Positions 1-10,587 of a stretch of DNA of 64,000 nucleotides are shown piece after piece. The notes below the pieces were generated by a model that did no database searches, had not been told where the DNA came from, and saw only the letters and a program-made list of their open reading frames with translations. This DNA is from Paragonimus westermani. Lineage: Eukaryota > Platyhelminthes > Trematoda > Plagiorchiida > Troglotrematidae. A program made the position numbers and the translations under genes. The DNA lies in assembly GCA_008508345.1 (NCBI GenBank), contig QNGE01000958.1:24571-88570 (forward strand). Reading direction: 5' to 3'. Each line of letters begins with the position of its first letter. The stretch's first letter is position 1.

Positions 1-1641
1 TCCGGATAGCTCATTCCTCACTTTCGCACATGCTCGGAGAGAAATAGCTATCGGAATTTGCTAGAAATAATAGTTTTCGTTGCGCGGTGACATGCAACTC
101 AGTTGTCGGAATAGCGCAAAACGGACGGACCATGCCAACCCAACGGCACAGTGATTTCTCACTAGTTCAGTGTGATGGTGTGAAGAAACGCAGGAGTCCA
201 CTTGTAGTTTGTTCCGCTGAATCCCGAAGGAGACTGGAGCGCAAGTACACGTCGAGTGCAAATTACAACACATGCCGTTGGACGTTCGATATTCAATATC
301 AGCCGTTCACAGGCTGTCGACGAACACGCCAGTTGCGATTATTCGAAAACCATTCGACACTACACAATTGGATGCTTTTCACAGAACCGATCGCGATTAT
401 TGTGAGCTGTGAGAGATGAGTCGTGAACAGCCGAACTAGAAGAGTGAGTTTCAGCGTTGAATGAACAATTCCTGTCTGATGTGTATGACGAGTGGATGCA
501 TTGCTGACACATCATGGTATACAGCTGAGTACTGCATGGTTGGCATCCGTCTGCAGTTAGTTGATTGTCGCTGTGGATATCGTCACTTTCAACGATGAAT
601 AGAAATCGGTTGTTCGCTGAGAGAAGCAGTTTGTGCAATTTTGCCTGCTCACCATTTCGCACGATATACTACAGTTCCCACCTCAGTGCTTTTTAGATGC
701 GAGTAGTTTAAACGGTGGATCTACTTACCACATGATGAAAAATGGACAAGATTGTGGAATTCCTATCCGAACTTTTATCCACCAACTCGGCTTGCTCACT
801 GTCCGCATCTGAACCTACTCGGCAGCTCTTGAGATTTTTCTGATGGTAACTTGTACGGCAACGTGTGTACTCACTCACGAAATTCGATGCTGTTGTGGTG
901 CAACTCAACAAGTTTGAATTGAGATACCATCAGTGTATTTGTCCTGCCTTGTCAGTGGTTCACATAATGAATTCAATGAACGCTACTCTACTGGTATGGT
1001 CATATTATGTAATACTGTATCACGGAACCCTTCGATCTTTGTTGTCATCTTAGTGCTACGGGAATTGATGGGTTCTATGAATGTAAATATCACTTGTGCT
1101 TCAGACGACTTGGCAACTACTTAATAATTATGTTTTTGTTTCAGTCCGGACAGCTTCTTTGCGGAAACAAAATGGCACACGTATTTGTAGTGCGCTGAAT
1201 CTAGTGTTAAGAATACAATTTTTTCATTTACCCTTGAAACTGTGTTGGCTTCGAACATCATTTTCCCTTCTAAGTTCGTCTCTTTTTCTGATGTTTAACC
1301 TATTCACTTATCACCTGTCTGGATAAGTACACATCTTCCCCCTCGTTCTTCCCACATTCTGCTTGAGCATTGTGATTGTCAACAAACAGCGTGACCATCC
1401 AGATTATCTTACCAAAATATTTGAAGTTGCCGGGTAAATGAACCAACTGGAGGAGAAAAGTTTGCAATGATCACGTGAATCAATGTGGTTGTACTGTACT
1501 CAGTGTAATCGTAGGTATTTTTTAATTATTATACATATCTTCAGTGACGGTCTTCGTGTGAAGTCTATTTGTTTGGACTTTATCACCTCTTCAGCTCTAC
1601 AATACTTAGATTTTACTAATGAGTAATGTGACAGATGTATG
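1..1641. other. Unassigned sequence, no gene recognised
   Basis: Short open frames on both strands (the longest about 110 codons) resemble no family I know and overlap each other, as expected by chance. I see no tandem repeat, RNA gene or retroelement motif here. Short exons of a spliced gene cannot be excluded without transcript data. Confidence 0.5.
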
Positions 1642-2009
1642 ATTTCAGATGAGACCCAACTGTGGAAAGTCAGGGCTTTGGCTGGATTCGAACCACTGAC
1701 AGACACAGCATGCCTACTACTACTCATTAGTAACACAATTTCTATGCTCAGCAGTGGCGCTGGTGGATTCCGGCGTGAACTGTCTGAGAAATCCTGCCAG
1801 GGCAGTCGATCCCCTGAGTCATGTGGTGGATACCATATGAGACAGTGGGACGGGTGGGTAACAGATTCCAAATGTGAAATTTCCGAGCTCCTGATGTGGC
1901 ATCGTAGTTCAGCTGGTAGAGCGCTTGCCGCGTTGAGGCATGCTGCGTCTGTCGCTGGTTCGAATCCAGCCGAAGCCCTGACTTTTCACAGTTGGGTCTC
2001 ATCTGAAAT
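1642..2009 (+). repeat. SINE-A copy 1, tRNA-headed, with inverted 3'-end arm
   Basis: Seen directly: 1936-2009 (GGCATGCTGCGTCTG through GGGTCTCATCTGAAAT) is repeated in reverse complement at 1642-1715 with only a few differences, so the locus can fold into a hairpin with arms of about 74 bp. The forward unit has a tRNA-like block at 1898-1977, preceded from about 1800 by a body that also occurs at 23069-23268 (shared block beginning GTCATGTGGTGGAT). The same tRNA-like block and GGGTCTC-type end occur at 7783-7930. Three dispersed copies sharing a tRNA-like head fit a tRNA-derived SINE. The inverted arm carries the B box and 3' end but not the A-box half. The open frames across it (123 codons minus, 130 codons plus) are by-products of the repeat. 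SINE identity is inferred; the inverted duplication is seen. Confidence 0.75.
1898..1977 (+). promoter_or_regulatory. tRNA-like head with internal pol III A and B boxes (SINE-A copy 1)
   Basis: The A box reads TAGTTCAGCTGG (1905-1916) and the B box GGTTCGAATCC (1957-1967); both match pol III consensus well. The 80 nt can be drawn as a cloverleaf: acceptor strands GGCATCG and CGAAGCC pair at 6 of 7 positions, the D stem is GTTC with GAGC, and the T arm is GCTGG-TTCGAAT-CCAGC, a perfect 5-bp stem with a 7-nt loop. The anticodon-like loop GCGTTGA has C rather than T at position 33. About ten nucleotides stand between the anticodon-like stem and the T stem, more than a class I tRNA allows. I therefore read it as a SINE head, possibly still transcribable by pol III, not as a working tRNA gene. 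Confidence 0.6.
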
Positions 2010-2973
2010 ACTTGGGTTGACAACATTGTAACTTTTTGCCAAATTCCCTGCATCCATACTATTACCCTTTTTCTGATTAGTTAACCTTTCAAGTTTCACA
2101 TCGATTTTGCTGTCACAATGCATGAATACGTGATTTGAAGTGAGAGTTTTAGATGGTCGTGAAGTCCTGTTGCAACAAAATAATGCAGTTTAAAATCCTG
2201 TATATAAAAGTTCCAGTTGTAGGTCGATCTAATTTTATTTCTTTGAACAGAGTCTTGTTCAAGATAAATGTAGGCTTTTCGATCACATTTTGACAGAAAT
2301 TAAGTAAATAGTGAAGCTGAATTTTCCCATGTTAATTGTTGTGAGTTAACTTCAAACAAAATGTTTTGAATTAGACAAAGAAGGCTAGAGGAAGTTCAAC
2401 CCAAACTATTTTAGCTTAAATAGTAAATAAAAACAGAACAGTGACCAACATACCTAGGAGAAAATTGGGAATATGAAGTGTTTGGACTACCGATATCTGG
2501 TTGGAGAATTGGTTGATATAAATTAAAAACCACTCACAACCGGTGGCAGCTTTAACACTAAGATAGAATCTACCACCATTCCTTTCTGAACAATAACACT
2601 AAACTGGAACTTAATTTTTGTTAGATCTCCTCAGCAGTTCGTATTGTTGCCATCGCGGTAACTTGAATTTAGGTCCAATTTCTCTTGTGATAATGATGCT
2701 GACGAAAACGCTACTGATCTATGCTTATATCTAAAAGCTCATCCACATAAGTTCAACGCTAACGCTTCAATTGATCGATCGCATCCAGGAGAAATGGTAG
2801 CTTTCACGTAGTCTTTAACGGATGACCTGACTTATGGAACGCTTCAGTTACGCTGGTATAACAGAAACCGTTACATATATTAAGAGGTATATTGTTCAGC
2901 TAATTTTTTCGAGATCATATCAACCGGAATCTCATACTACTTATCGACAGCCAAAATATAACTCAGTAAGTTC
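2010..2973. other. Unassigned AT-rich sequence
   Basis: Only short chance open frames. No repeat shared with other parts of the window was noticed. Confidence 0.5.
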
Positions 2974-3332
2974 AATGATATCTGTGATTTCAAACTGGAA
3001 CGAAGTGTTAGTCAAGGGGTTATCGACTGGAGTTAAGAGGACACTGATTACGCCTCCTCTCAGGGCGATCGGGTAATCAGAGCATTCCTCACGTATATAT
3101 GTGGCTGAGCGTTCAAATTTGGTGATTCACTAGTGCCTAAATTGATATCAGTGGTGCCAGTCGTGAACAAAGTTGTTTTATTAAATCATGGCTGGAGTTC
3201 TAGCGCCGGCTAAGCAAGTGTGTACACTACTTAAGTTCTGAGCCCTAACAAGAGCGAAGCTCGGGTACAGTGATTTCTGTTGAAAGAGCCAAGCTAACGA
3301 AGTCTATGGGAATGAAAATGCAGCGATTATTT
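2974..3332 (+). repeat. SINE-B copy, decayed
   Basis: This stretch aligns by eye, in the same order, with the better SINE-B copies at 25657 and 60990. Shared blocks are a leader with TGATATCTGTGATTTC and ACTGGAGTTAA, then CGATCGGGTAATC, then GAGCGTTCAAATTTGGTGATTC and GTGCCTAA. After a degraded tRNA-like part come GAGCGAAGCTCGGGTACAGTG and AAGTCTATGGGAATG. The internal B box is damaged (GGAGTTCTAGCGCC), so this is an old copy. It shows that the leader at 60990-61065 belongs to the element and is not chance flank. Confidence 0.6.
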
Positions 3333-6300
3333 TTGTGGTATTTAAACCATATTGATAGGCCGACGCGGATTTGGCCTACGTAAGTTAGGTACATCTAGTT
3401 ACGCTCTCCGATTTCGTTCGGACTTCCTTGATAAACCCTCAAGAATATAGATGGGGCTTAAAATCTCACTTACTGGAGGGCTAAGATCTACCGATAAGCT
3501 TAATCAAGGGTCAAGGTTGAGTTTTGATAGTTTTCCTTGAAAACACGTACGTGTGCCGCGTGTGAAGCACGTTTAAACTGGGGCACATTCATTTCTCATT
3601 TCTGCAAAAAAAGCAATTCGTGAGCTCTGTTCAGTACACACTTGCTTTCGATATTCACTCTTTTTCATGCGTCCCGTCTGCGACTGATGAGCATGCCTAA
3701 AAGCGGAAAGTCGTCATTCTACTCTTGTTCACACGCATTCTTCAACTCGGTATGACAGGTGTTCACTTGTGTAGACGTATTGTTGATCTTTTCGGAAGGG
3801 GCGTGGATATGATAGTGTTAATCACATGTTGCTTATATATAGCGACAACGCAGAAACGGCTACGTTTGCTTGCTTTTCTTGACATAAACATGAAGGAAAA
3901 ACAGCAAGCATCATCTTCAATGATACATCTTTTGCTTGCCCATCAGCCTGCCAGTTAAGTGCTGAGTGGAGATGAAAACTGATGGTTTCCTTGAGTTTCA
4001 GTATATTTATAGGAAGTGGTCAAGCAAAACAATTCGTGTCGGTCAGTTCATCCATGAGTTGTGTCGTCTGATGCATATAGGTATTTGCAACCAATACCAA
4101 AACGCCTGCCAGATTTGTCTGTAAAATAAAGTAGACAAGATTCCCCGTCCAAAATGAGCAAGCCACAGAAGATCTACGTATCTTTAAAGCCATCCAGTCT
4201 TGTCAGAATCACCCGAGTTACCTGGGCCTTCTGGCATTTAGACAAAAACAGCCAACCTTTCACTATGTGTAAATTACAAGTTATTGTTATAAGTAACCAT
4301 GGATGATACTTATTCCGTATACTCTATTCTCCTCTTAACTGTTTTATTTTAAGTATTATCCGGTTAAAACATATTAAAGCATTTAACCGTCGCTTCCCGC
4401 GTGACTTAAAGGTGACCACTTGCGGGAGCACATGTTGTTATCATTATAGGTTGTATGGCAACTTCCATCATTACATTCCACGCATTACACTTGCCCAAAT
4501 TTCCGTTAATTTTGTGCAGTGCTAAAGCAGTAAAACGCAATGACTGAACTCTTCCAGGTTTACTTCCCAACGCTATGATCAAAGTTTTGAAAAAGATTGG
4601 GAACGTCAAAATCTAAGCCAGTTCAAATCTTCCGATTGTTATCAATTTTTTATAAACAGTTTGACGTCAAACGAATCAACAGGGAATGAGATAAACGGAA
4701 TACGTAGGAGGACAGTTAACAGATTTCGCAATGACTTTGACAGCGAGATAAAAGACTCCGCTGTGACTAAATTGTGCTTACTTGAAGTAGTCGTTAAACC
4801 AAAAAATATCATTCCCATCGGGGACAGTAACTATTCAACAGTGCATTTCTGTTGGGTTAGAAACTGCCTGTCATTTATCGCGACATTTTGAAGAGGTTAC
4901 AAAATGAACTAAATTCAGTTTCAGTCCGCTTGCAAATCCTGAAGGTATTTTAACGAGCTAACTGTTGGGATTCATCCATATTAATCTGAAGTTCAACACC
5001 GCGTCCAAAATAGGCATTGGGAAATGAAACTAAACGAAAGCAACCTAATAACTGGATTGTCTCGTTGAATACGATAACGCGTGGATGCAAACTAATGCTC
5101 ACATCAGCAGGGAATTCCATGATTAAGACGACCGACAAAAAAACAAGTCTGGAACACAGTATAGACTTGAAGCTTCAATTCACGGCGCTTTTAAAAAAGG
5201 CTGTGTGTAGATTTCTTCTGAACAGATCGTACTCCTCGGCTCCTTAAAGAAAACTGAGGCGATGCCACCTGAGCGGTGCTTAGTAGTAATCAATGGTATG
5301 ATGTGAAAGTAAGAGAGATATTAACCTTGTATTTGTCACATATAAGCTACACACATCCCAAAATACGATGAATTGAAACGTAAAACAGCCAACTACAAAA
5401 AGAACAGACAGGTGTTGGACTTGGTCGTCGGTGTGCCAACTATATTCATAATTCGTGACGGACAGGGGAGCATCGGCAATTTTTCCGAGTAGATACTTGT
5501 AATATCTACTGGATTCAATAGCAGCTTTTGTCTCAGTTTTTCGACGTACTGTCAGAGCAGTTCACTAAACAATATTGGTTTGCCGAAACACTAATCATAT
5601 ATTAGTTGAATAGTGCGCATTTACAGCAGCTATATCGGGAAGCTATTGCTTCTAGCAGCATTCATTAAAAATGATCTCTACCCCTCTTCCCACCTAGCTG
5701 TATAGTGTATGGTATGATGGAAAAAGCACTGAGAGGCCCCGGGGAACTCGGATCGGTGTCATTTCAAAGCAGTGGATCGAGCGACGAAATTGGTCGGTAG
5801 AATGATATGACGGGCTCGTATAGGTACCACTTCTCAGCTTCATAATACAGTGTTTTTACAACAGCGAGTTAACCCTCATTAGAAGAAGAACACGCTTGCC
5901 TCGGGAACGGTTATTTATGCATCATATAAATTTTTCGAAGAAAGTAACATTTCAGGACTACATATAGTAGGTGCTTCAGCAACAGAGATGGGTGCATTTA
6001 CTTCAACAGAAAACAGCATTGTAAAATTGTAGAACTAAACTAAGCATAGTTAGACGCTGTTTACATGGTCGATCGTTGGGATACATGGAACAGTTCGTGA
6101 ACGACTTTCATACATCATTCAGGCAAACTAGTGTCTAAGCTACACCCAACTGGGTAGCTTAGATATGAATTTTTAAACTAGCTTTGTAAACAATTCATGT
6201 CGAAAGTAATTGTGATTCGAACCTTGTCTTATCTTGGGCAGTCAGCGACATCGTCACCGTCGATGAGAAAAGAAATACAGTCAACACATTTGTAAAATTT

Positions 6301-7782
6301 GTTTACGGAGATGTCATAAAATGCAAACATCTATATGGTCTTATGTGAATGCACATTAATGAGAAATAATCTGAGCGAAATAAGCAATTGTTACAGTGTG
6401 ATGTGATAATAATCTATGACTCCGTTTCCAATAGTGTCATCTGTTGTAAACGTATGTTTGCTATGACAACAAAAAACCTCAAACAAATAGGCCATAAATA
6501 TTCTCAGCTAAATCCGTGGCAAACAAAGGTTGACAGCAGTTTGCGTTTTGGAGCACATAAACCTAGCTGCTTATAGCTGATCAGCATGGCTTCCACGTTC
6601 TACAGAATATCTGAAATGTGAACAGTCATGATACACTTCTGACGTTGTGACCTGTGGTCGATAACTGTTTCACCGTGGATGAAGTACAATTTCGCTCTGA
6701 TTTGGCGTCACTAATTAATAGATTCGTCTGAACATCCATAAACCGTTTTGGAATGTGCTCATTGAGGATAGAACTGCTCAGATGGACAAAAGTGAGCGAC
6801 ACAGTGTGTATGAAGTTGTTTTGATGTTGAGCGTATTTTGTTGGTAGACGATTCCACGAGGTTGTATCAGTCGATTGGAACTTTGTAACGTCGAAACTGC
6901 CAGTAACTCTGGACGGAGAACATTTGTAACAAACGTTCTCGTACCGAGTACTTGTGTTTGACGTCACTGATGCCTTGGTACAGAAAGACCGACTCACTGT
7001 TTCTAATTCACCAGATAGCTGTCCATATGTGCTCACTTGCTATGAATGTGAGTTGCGAAAATGCCCATGCAGCTTTGAACTGCCCTTCTCTACTCCTCCA
7101 GACACACCCTTTCATCTAATGTTTTTTGTCCAAATCATGGTCGACCCGTCTGTCTTTTACGTTGGAAAAAATACCAACGAATTTTGGTTTCTATATGCAC
7201 ATTGTGATGAATCGGATGAACCGGTGACAAAATAGATATGAGATATCCAACACAGATCACTTAAATGACCAGTAATAGGCAGTTTGTAAAAAACAATAGA
7301 TTACTTTGTCCACTAAGAATGGATGAGTTTTGACTAATCTGCCTGTAAGAGTGTGAATAATTGCTAGTTTGTGTCGACTAGGATCGAAATGGAGATTAGA
7401 ATATTCCTTGAAGCCGAGTTCAAACCGACGTTCAGCTGTAGATTATGTTTTGATTCTAAATAGACCAACAGAGATAACGTGAACGGAGTCCGAACTAGCA
7501 ATCTACTAGCTTTAGGAGCTCAGGACAATGCAGACTAGCAACCTAAGGTGGTCAAAGGTAACAGGGCGTAAATAAATTGCCTTCCGTCTTTAGTGGTTTT
7601 TGTTGGACTCGTGAACGACTGGATAACAGTTTCAACACATGAACCGCATAGTTACTCGTCAGAACGTTGTTCTAACTAGCTCCATACAATGATTAAAAAT
7701 ACAGACGAAGCATTGAGTATGATATTGGTAAGTAGTTTACCAGATATGGTAATTTAGAAAAGACCAGCTTGCCAACATAACT
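3333..7782. other. Unassigned sequence, no gene recognised
   Basis: Open frames are short, the longest 136 codons on the minus strand at 6626-7036, with no recognisable domain. No long repeats were noticed. A hammerhead-like string at 3682-3710 was examined and rejected. Confidence 0.5.
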
Positions 7783-7930
7783 GGACTTCGACTGGATTTG
7801 AACCAGCGACAGAAACATCTTCGTAGCTGAGCCGGTAGAGCACTTGCCACTTCAGGACATGCAGTTTCTGTCGCTGGTTCGAATTCAGTCGGAGTCCGAA
7901 TTTTTTCGGGAATGGGTCTCTTCCGAGTTA
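7783..7930 (+). repeat. SINE-A copy 2, hairpin form with A and B boxes
   Basis: The forward tRNA-like block has an A box TAGCTGAGCCGG (7824-7835) and a B box GGTTCGAATTC (7876-7886), ending with GGGTCTCTTCCGAG at about 7930. The B-box segment 7864-7897 (GTTTCTGTCGCTGG to GGAGTCC) recurs in reverse complement at 7783-7816 with about three mismatches, immediately upstream of the A box. Transcribed, the unit would fold back over about 34 bp with the A-box half as the loop. The inverted arm is shorter than in copy 1 and stops before the SINE 3' end. The acceptor-like strands pair less well than in copy 1, so this copy is more diverged. Confidence 0.7.
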
Positions 7931-8162
7931 GTGTAGTGCTTGTTTTTGTGTGAACCTCGTGAATTGATAAAACCTACGCAAAATGAGTTTGATGGGACGA
8001 ATATGCACGAACCAGAGTTTGATTGAGCGGAGCGTGGCTAGTGCGTCGGTAGATGCTAAGATACGTAAAATGAATTCACAAACTTTAAAAGAATTGTATC
8101 ACTGAAACAAATATCAACATTTGGCTAATCTTAACGTTTCATATAAGCCCATTACGATAATG

Positions 8163-8375
8163 AGAATGAAAACATATAGGCGAACATATGTTTTCGATAA
8201 TTCATCTTCAGGCCGGTACAATTATATAAGAAGTTGGTACAGTTAGATCGAGATGTCGATCAGACTTGGTACAGAGAAGCGAGGTCACTGGCCAGTCGAT
8301 TGGCGATAGCCTGATTGGTCGGTTACGTCATGCTTGTCCATTGGTTTGACCGCGCCGGTTGGTCATCGATCCGAG
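8163..8375 (-). repeat. PLE-1 left (3') terminal arm, sense to the RT frame
   Basis: The arm is the reverse complement of 10588-10797. Differences seen are a small insertion (CATATAGG here, CATAGG in the other arm) and a few substitutions such as TTACGTCATGC against TTACATCACGC. It contains the hammerhead-like core on the minus strand and, at its inner edge, the last codons and terminal stop (8363-8365) of the PLE frame. The 3' repeat therefore overlaps the end of the coding region. Confidence 0.85.
8179..8214 (-). ncRNA. Hammerhead-ribozyme-like core in the PLE-1 3' arm (probably degenerate)
   Basis: Read on the minus strand, the elements occur in type I hammerhead order: GGC (stem I), CTGAAGA (fits the core CUGANGA), a 9-nt stem II segment, GAAA, the self-complementary ACATATGT (stem III), TC at the expected cleavage site, then GCC closing stem I. 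Short stem III hammerheads are established in PLE terminal repeats, where they are thought to act as dimers. Against full activity: stem II (TGAATTATC) does not form the usual G10.1-C11.1 pair, and stem I is only 3 bp. It lies in the same sense as the RT frame. Confidence 0.5.
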
Positions 8376-10300
8376 AAATTGGTTGCTATGGTAGGTGCAA
8401 CGTCTGAACAAACCGCTTTTTGATAACATAATATCGGGTCAATCAGCCTGGTTCCGGTAGCCTCGGACAGCTTTTGATGGGTTGCCTGGCACGCGATATA
8501 CCACTTTGAAAGCTTAGTCAGTTTTCACCTGGTGCCCGCTTTCAACCAGATGAGCGAGAATAACACTGTTGACCGATCGTGATTCCCCATGTTCCAGCCA
8601 TCGTGAATGGTGTACTCGGATTCGTTTCGAAAGCTGTCTTGATGTTCGGCCAATATTACCTGCTCCACAGGAACAAGTAAGTGAGTAGATACACATAGAT
8701 GAGGTCTGAACTGTCAGTCTATCTTTGTTATAGAACCTGAGAAAGGGGGATGTGGAGAATTGAATACGGAGTTCAGCAGTAGCTAGGTCATGCTGATTGT
8801 CAGGTTGAGCCTATCTGTCAGCCATTCTGCGACACTGTCACCTTTGAACGACACTCGAATGAACACGGGTTTCTTTTTTTACCTCATGCACTGCAGGTTT
8901 AGGTGATAATCTGACCATGTTTCTGGCGATAAATTGTTCCGGGTAGCCGTTATCATGAAATACGTTCTTCATGAATTCGAGTCAATTTTCTAACGTATTC
9001 GCTGAACAGATTTTGTATGCTCTATCAGTCAGGCAGCGCACCAGATTCCTCTTCTGTTTTAGGAGTACACAACCGAGAAAGTTTGTGTAATGACCTGTCC
9101 ATGTACTCTTGCGATGGACCCTACGTTGAAGAGTTCCGTTTATTCGTCGATGCAAACGAACACCTAGGAAAGATATCTCATTTTCGGTCTCCTCCTCAAG
9201 TGTAATCTTAACTGTCTGTTGAGCGCGATTGAATGTGTCAAGTACCGTGTACATATTTGTATCCGAATTGGCTACGATAAATATATCGTCTACGTATCAG
9301 TGGTATTGACTGAAAGGGCTGATGGTAGATTGAAGCGCGGTGCGTTCAAGCTTCCCCATGAATACATCGGCCAGGAGGTGTCCGAGCGGGGATCCCATTG
9401 TCACACCGTCTGTCTGCCGATACAGCACACCATTGAACATCAGTTGTATATTAAAACTGCAACGGAGCAGAAGTTCTCTCAGTTTCAATGGTAGTAACCC
9501 AATGTCGATTGCGCTGTCAGACACGTAGTCATAGATGAACTTGACAGTTTCTAGCAACGGTACGTTTGTGAATAAATACACTACGTCTAATGAACATGAT
9601 TCCTGTGAAGTCATGCTAACGTTCTGTATGCAGTCAACAAATTCAAACGTATCGCGTAGACTAAGCGGGGCAATCGCATTTCGGACGGGTTCCAGCAGTT
9701 TCATTAGCCACTTTGCCGTTGAACAGTAAGGCGATTTCATCATAACAAGTATTGGACGAACCGATACACCAGGTGTGTGGACTTTTGGCAGCCCATAGAG
9801 ACGGGGTATAGTAGAACCCTGTGGTCGTAGCTGCTCATAAGTCGCGGGGGTTATCAGATTCTCGTCCTTTAATGACTTAAGACGCTCAGCGATCTGATAT
9901 TCGGCATACTCGGTTTTGTCTCTTTCGTTGGCAACTCTAAGTAACTTGGTCTGGTCTGCAAGAATATCACTCACTTTCTTGATGTAATCGCTTCTGTTCA
10001 AGTTGATAATTCCAGCTCATTTATCTGGTCTGCTGAGGAGAATATCTGGATTCTGTTGAAGCATCTTCGATAAATCTATGTGCTCCCTAGTTGAGGGCTC
10101 TCTCTGTCTCGATTTACGTTTACAGTATAGTTAGCAGCAGTTAACAAGTGAAGTTTTAAATAACTCAAGATCATCTATCGAACACGGGGTTAATTCTTGC
10201 ATTTGACCGCAAATATTCTCGAACTGCACCTATAGCTCTAGACGTTCTTTCCTACGTTGTGGACAGCAAAACTTGGAACCGAGTGACAGCGTCTCGATTG
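8363..10300 (-). pseudogene. PLE-1 reverse transcriptase / GIY-YIG endonuclease, interrupted
   Basis: One minus-strand frame runs almost the whole length. In order: a PLE N-terminal signature LSLGSKF (about 10265-10290); RPDK then a stop at 10017-10019 where families have KPDKG; NRSDY; LRPQGSTIPRLYGLPKVH and RPIL (RT fingers); SLDVVYLFTNVPL; YRQTDGVTMGSPLG; a stop at 9297-9299 directly followed by the catalytic YVDDIFIV; FLGVRL and TWTGHYTNF (thumb); and CIYSLTCSCGAGNIGRTSRQ with NSVILAHLVESGH, the Cys/His plus GIY-YIG part (the YIG is NIG here). The frame ends at 8363. Further stops lie at 10230-10232, 10131-10133, 8982 and 8514, and a shifted stretch occurs around 8800-8870. Several stops fit single C-to-T changes. 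The copy is defective, but the domain order is complete. Confidence 0.87.
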
Positions 10301-10587
10301 TGAAATGATACAATCTGAATCAACTTGATACCCATCGCGGGAGAATCGTCGAATTTGAGCGAAATATAGGGTGGCGGCAATCAACAGTGGAAAATCTCAC
10401 AGATCAGGAACGGGAATTGTTCACGGCTTTCGTGAAACAGATGGTTGCCAGACGGACTCAGAAGAAACGAGCTTCATTGTCGCGCAGTCTCGCCATTTCC
10501 TGGCTTCAAGCAGAATTTCCAAGTCAACCAAAAAAGTACGTACACAACTTTTCCAATTTACATCTTGGTCAAATCACAAAAAAACCA

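Noticed and set aside
1898..1977. Functional tRNA gene, anticodon-like GTT
   Set aside because: Insert of about ten bases before the T stem, atypical base at position 33 and membership of a dispersed repeat family; treated as a SINE head.
3682..3710. String CTGATGAGCATGCCTAAAAGC followed by GGAAA, resembling a hammerhead core
   Set aside because: Stem II does not close correctly next to the GAAA, and neither type I nor type III flanking stems form.
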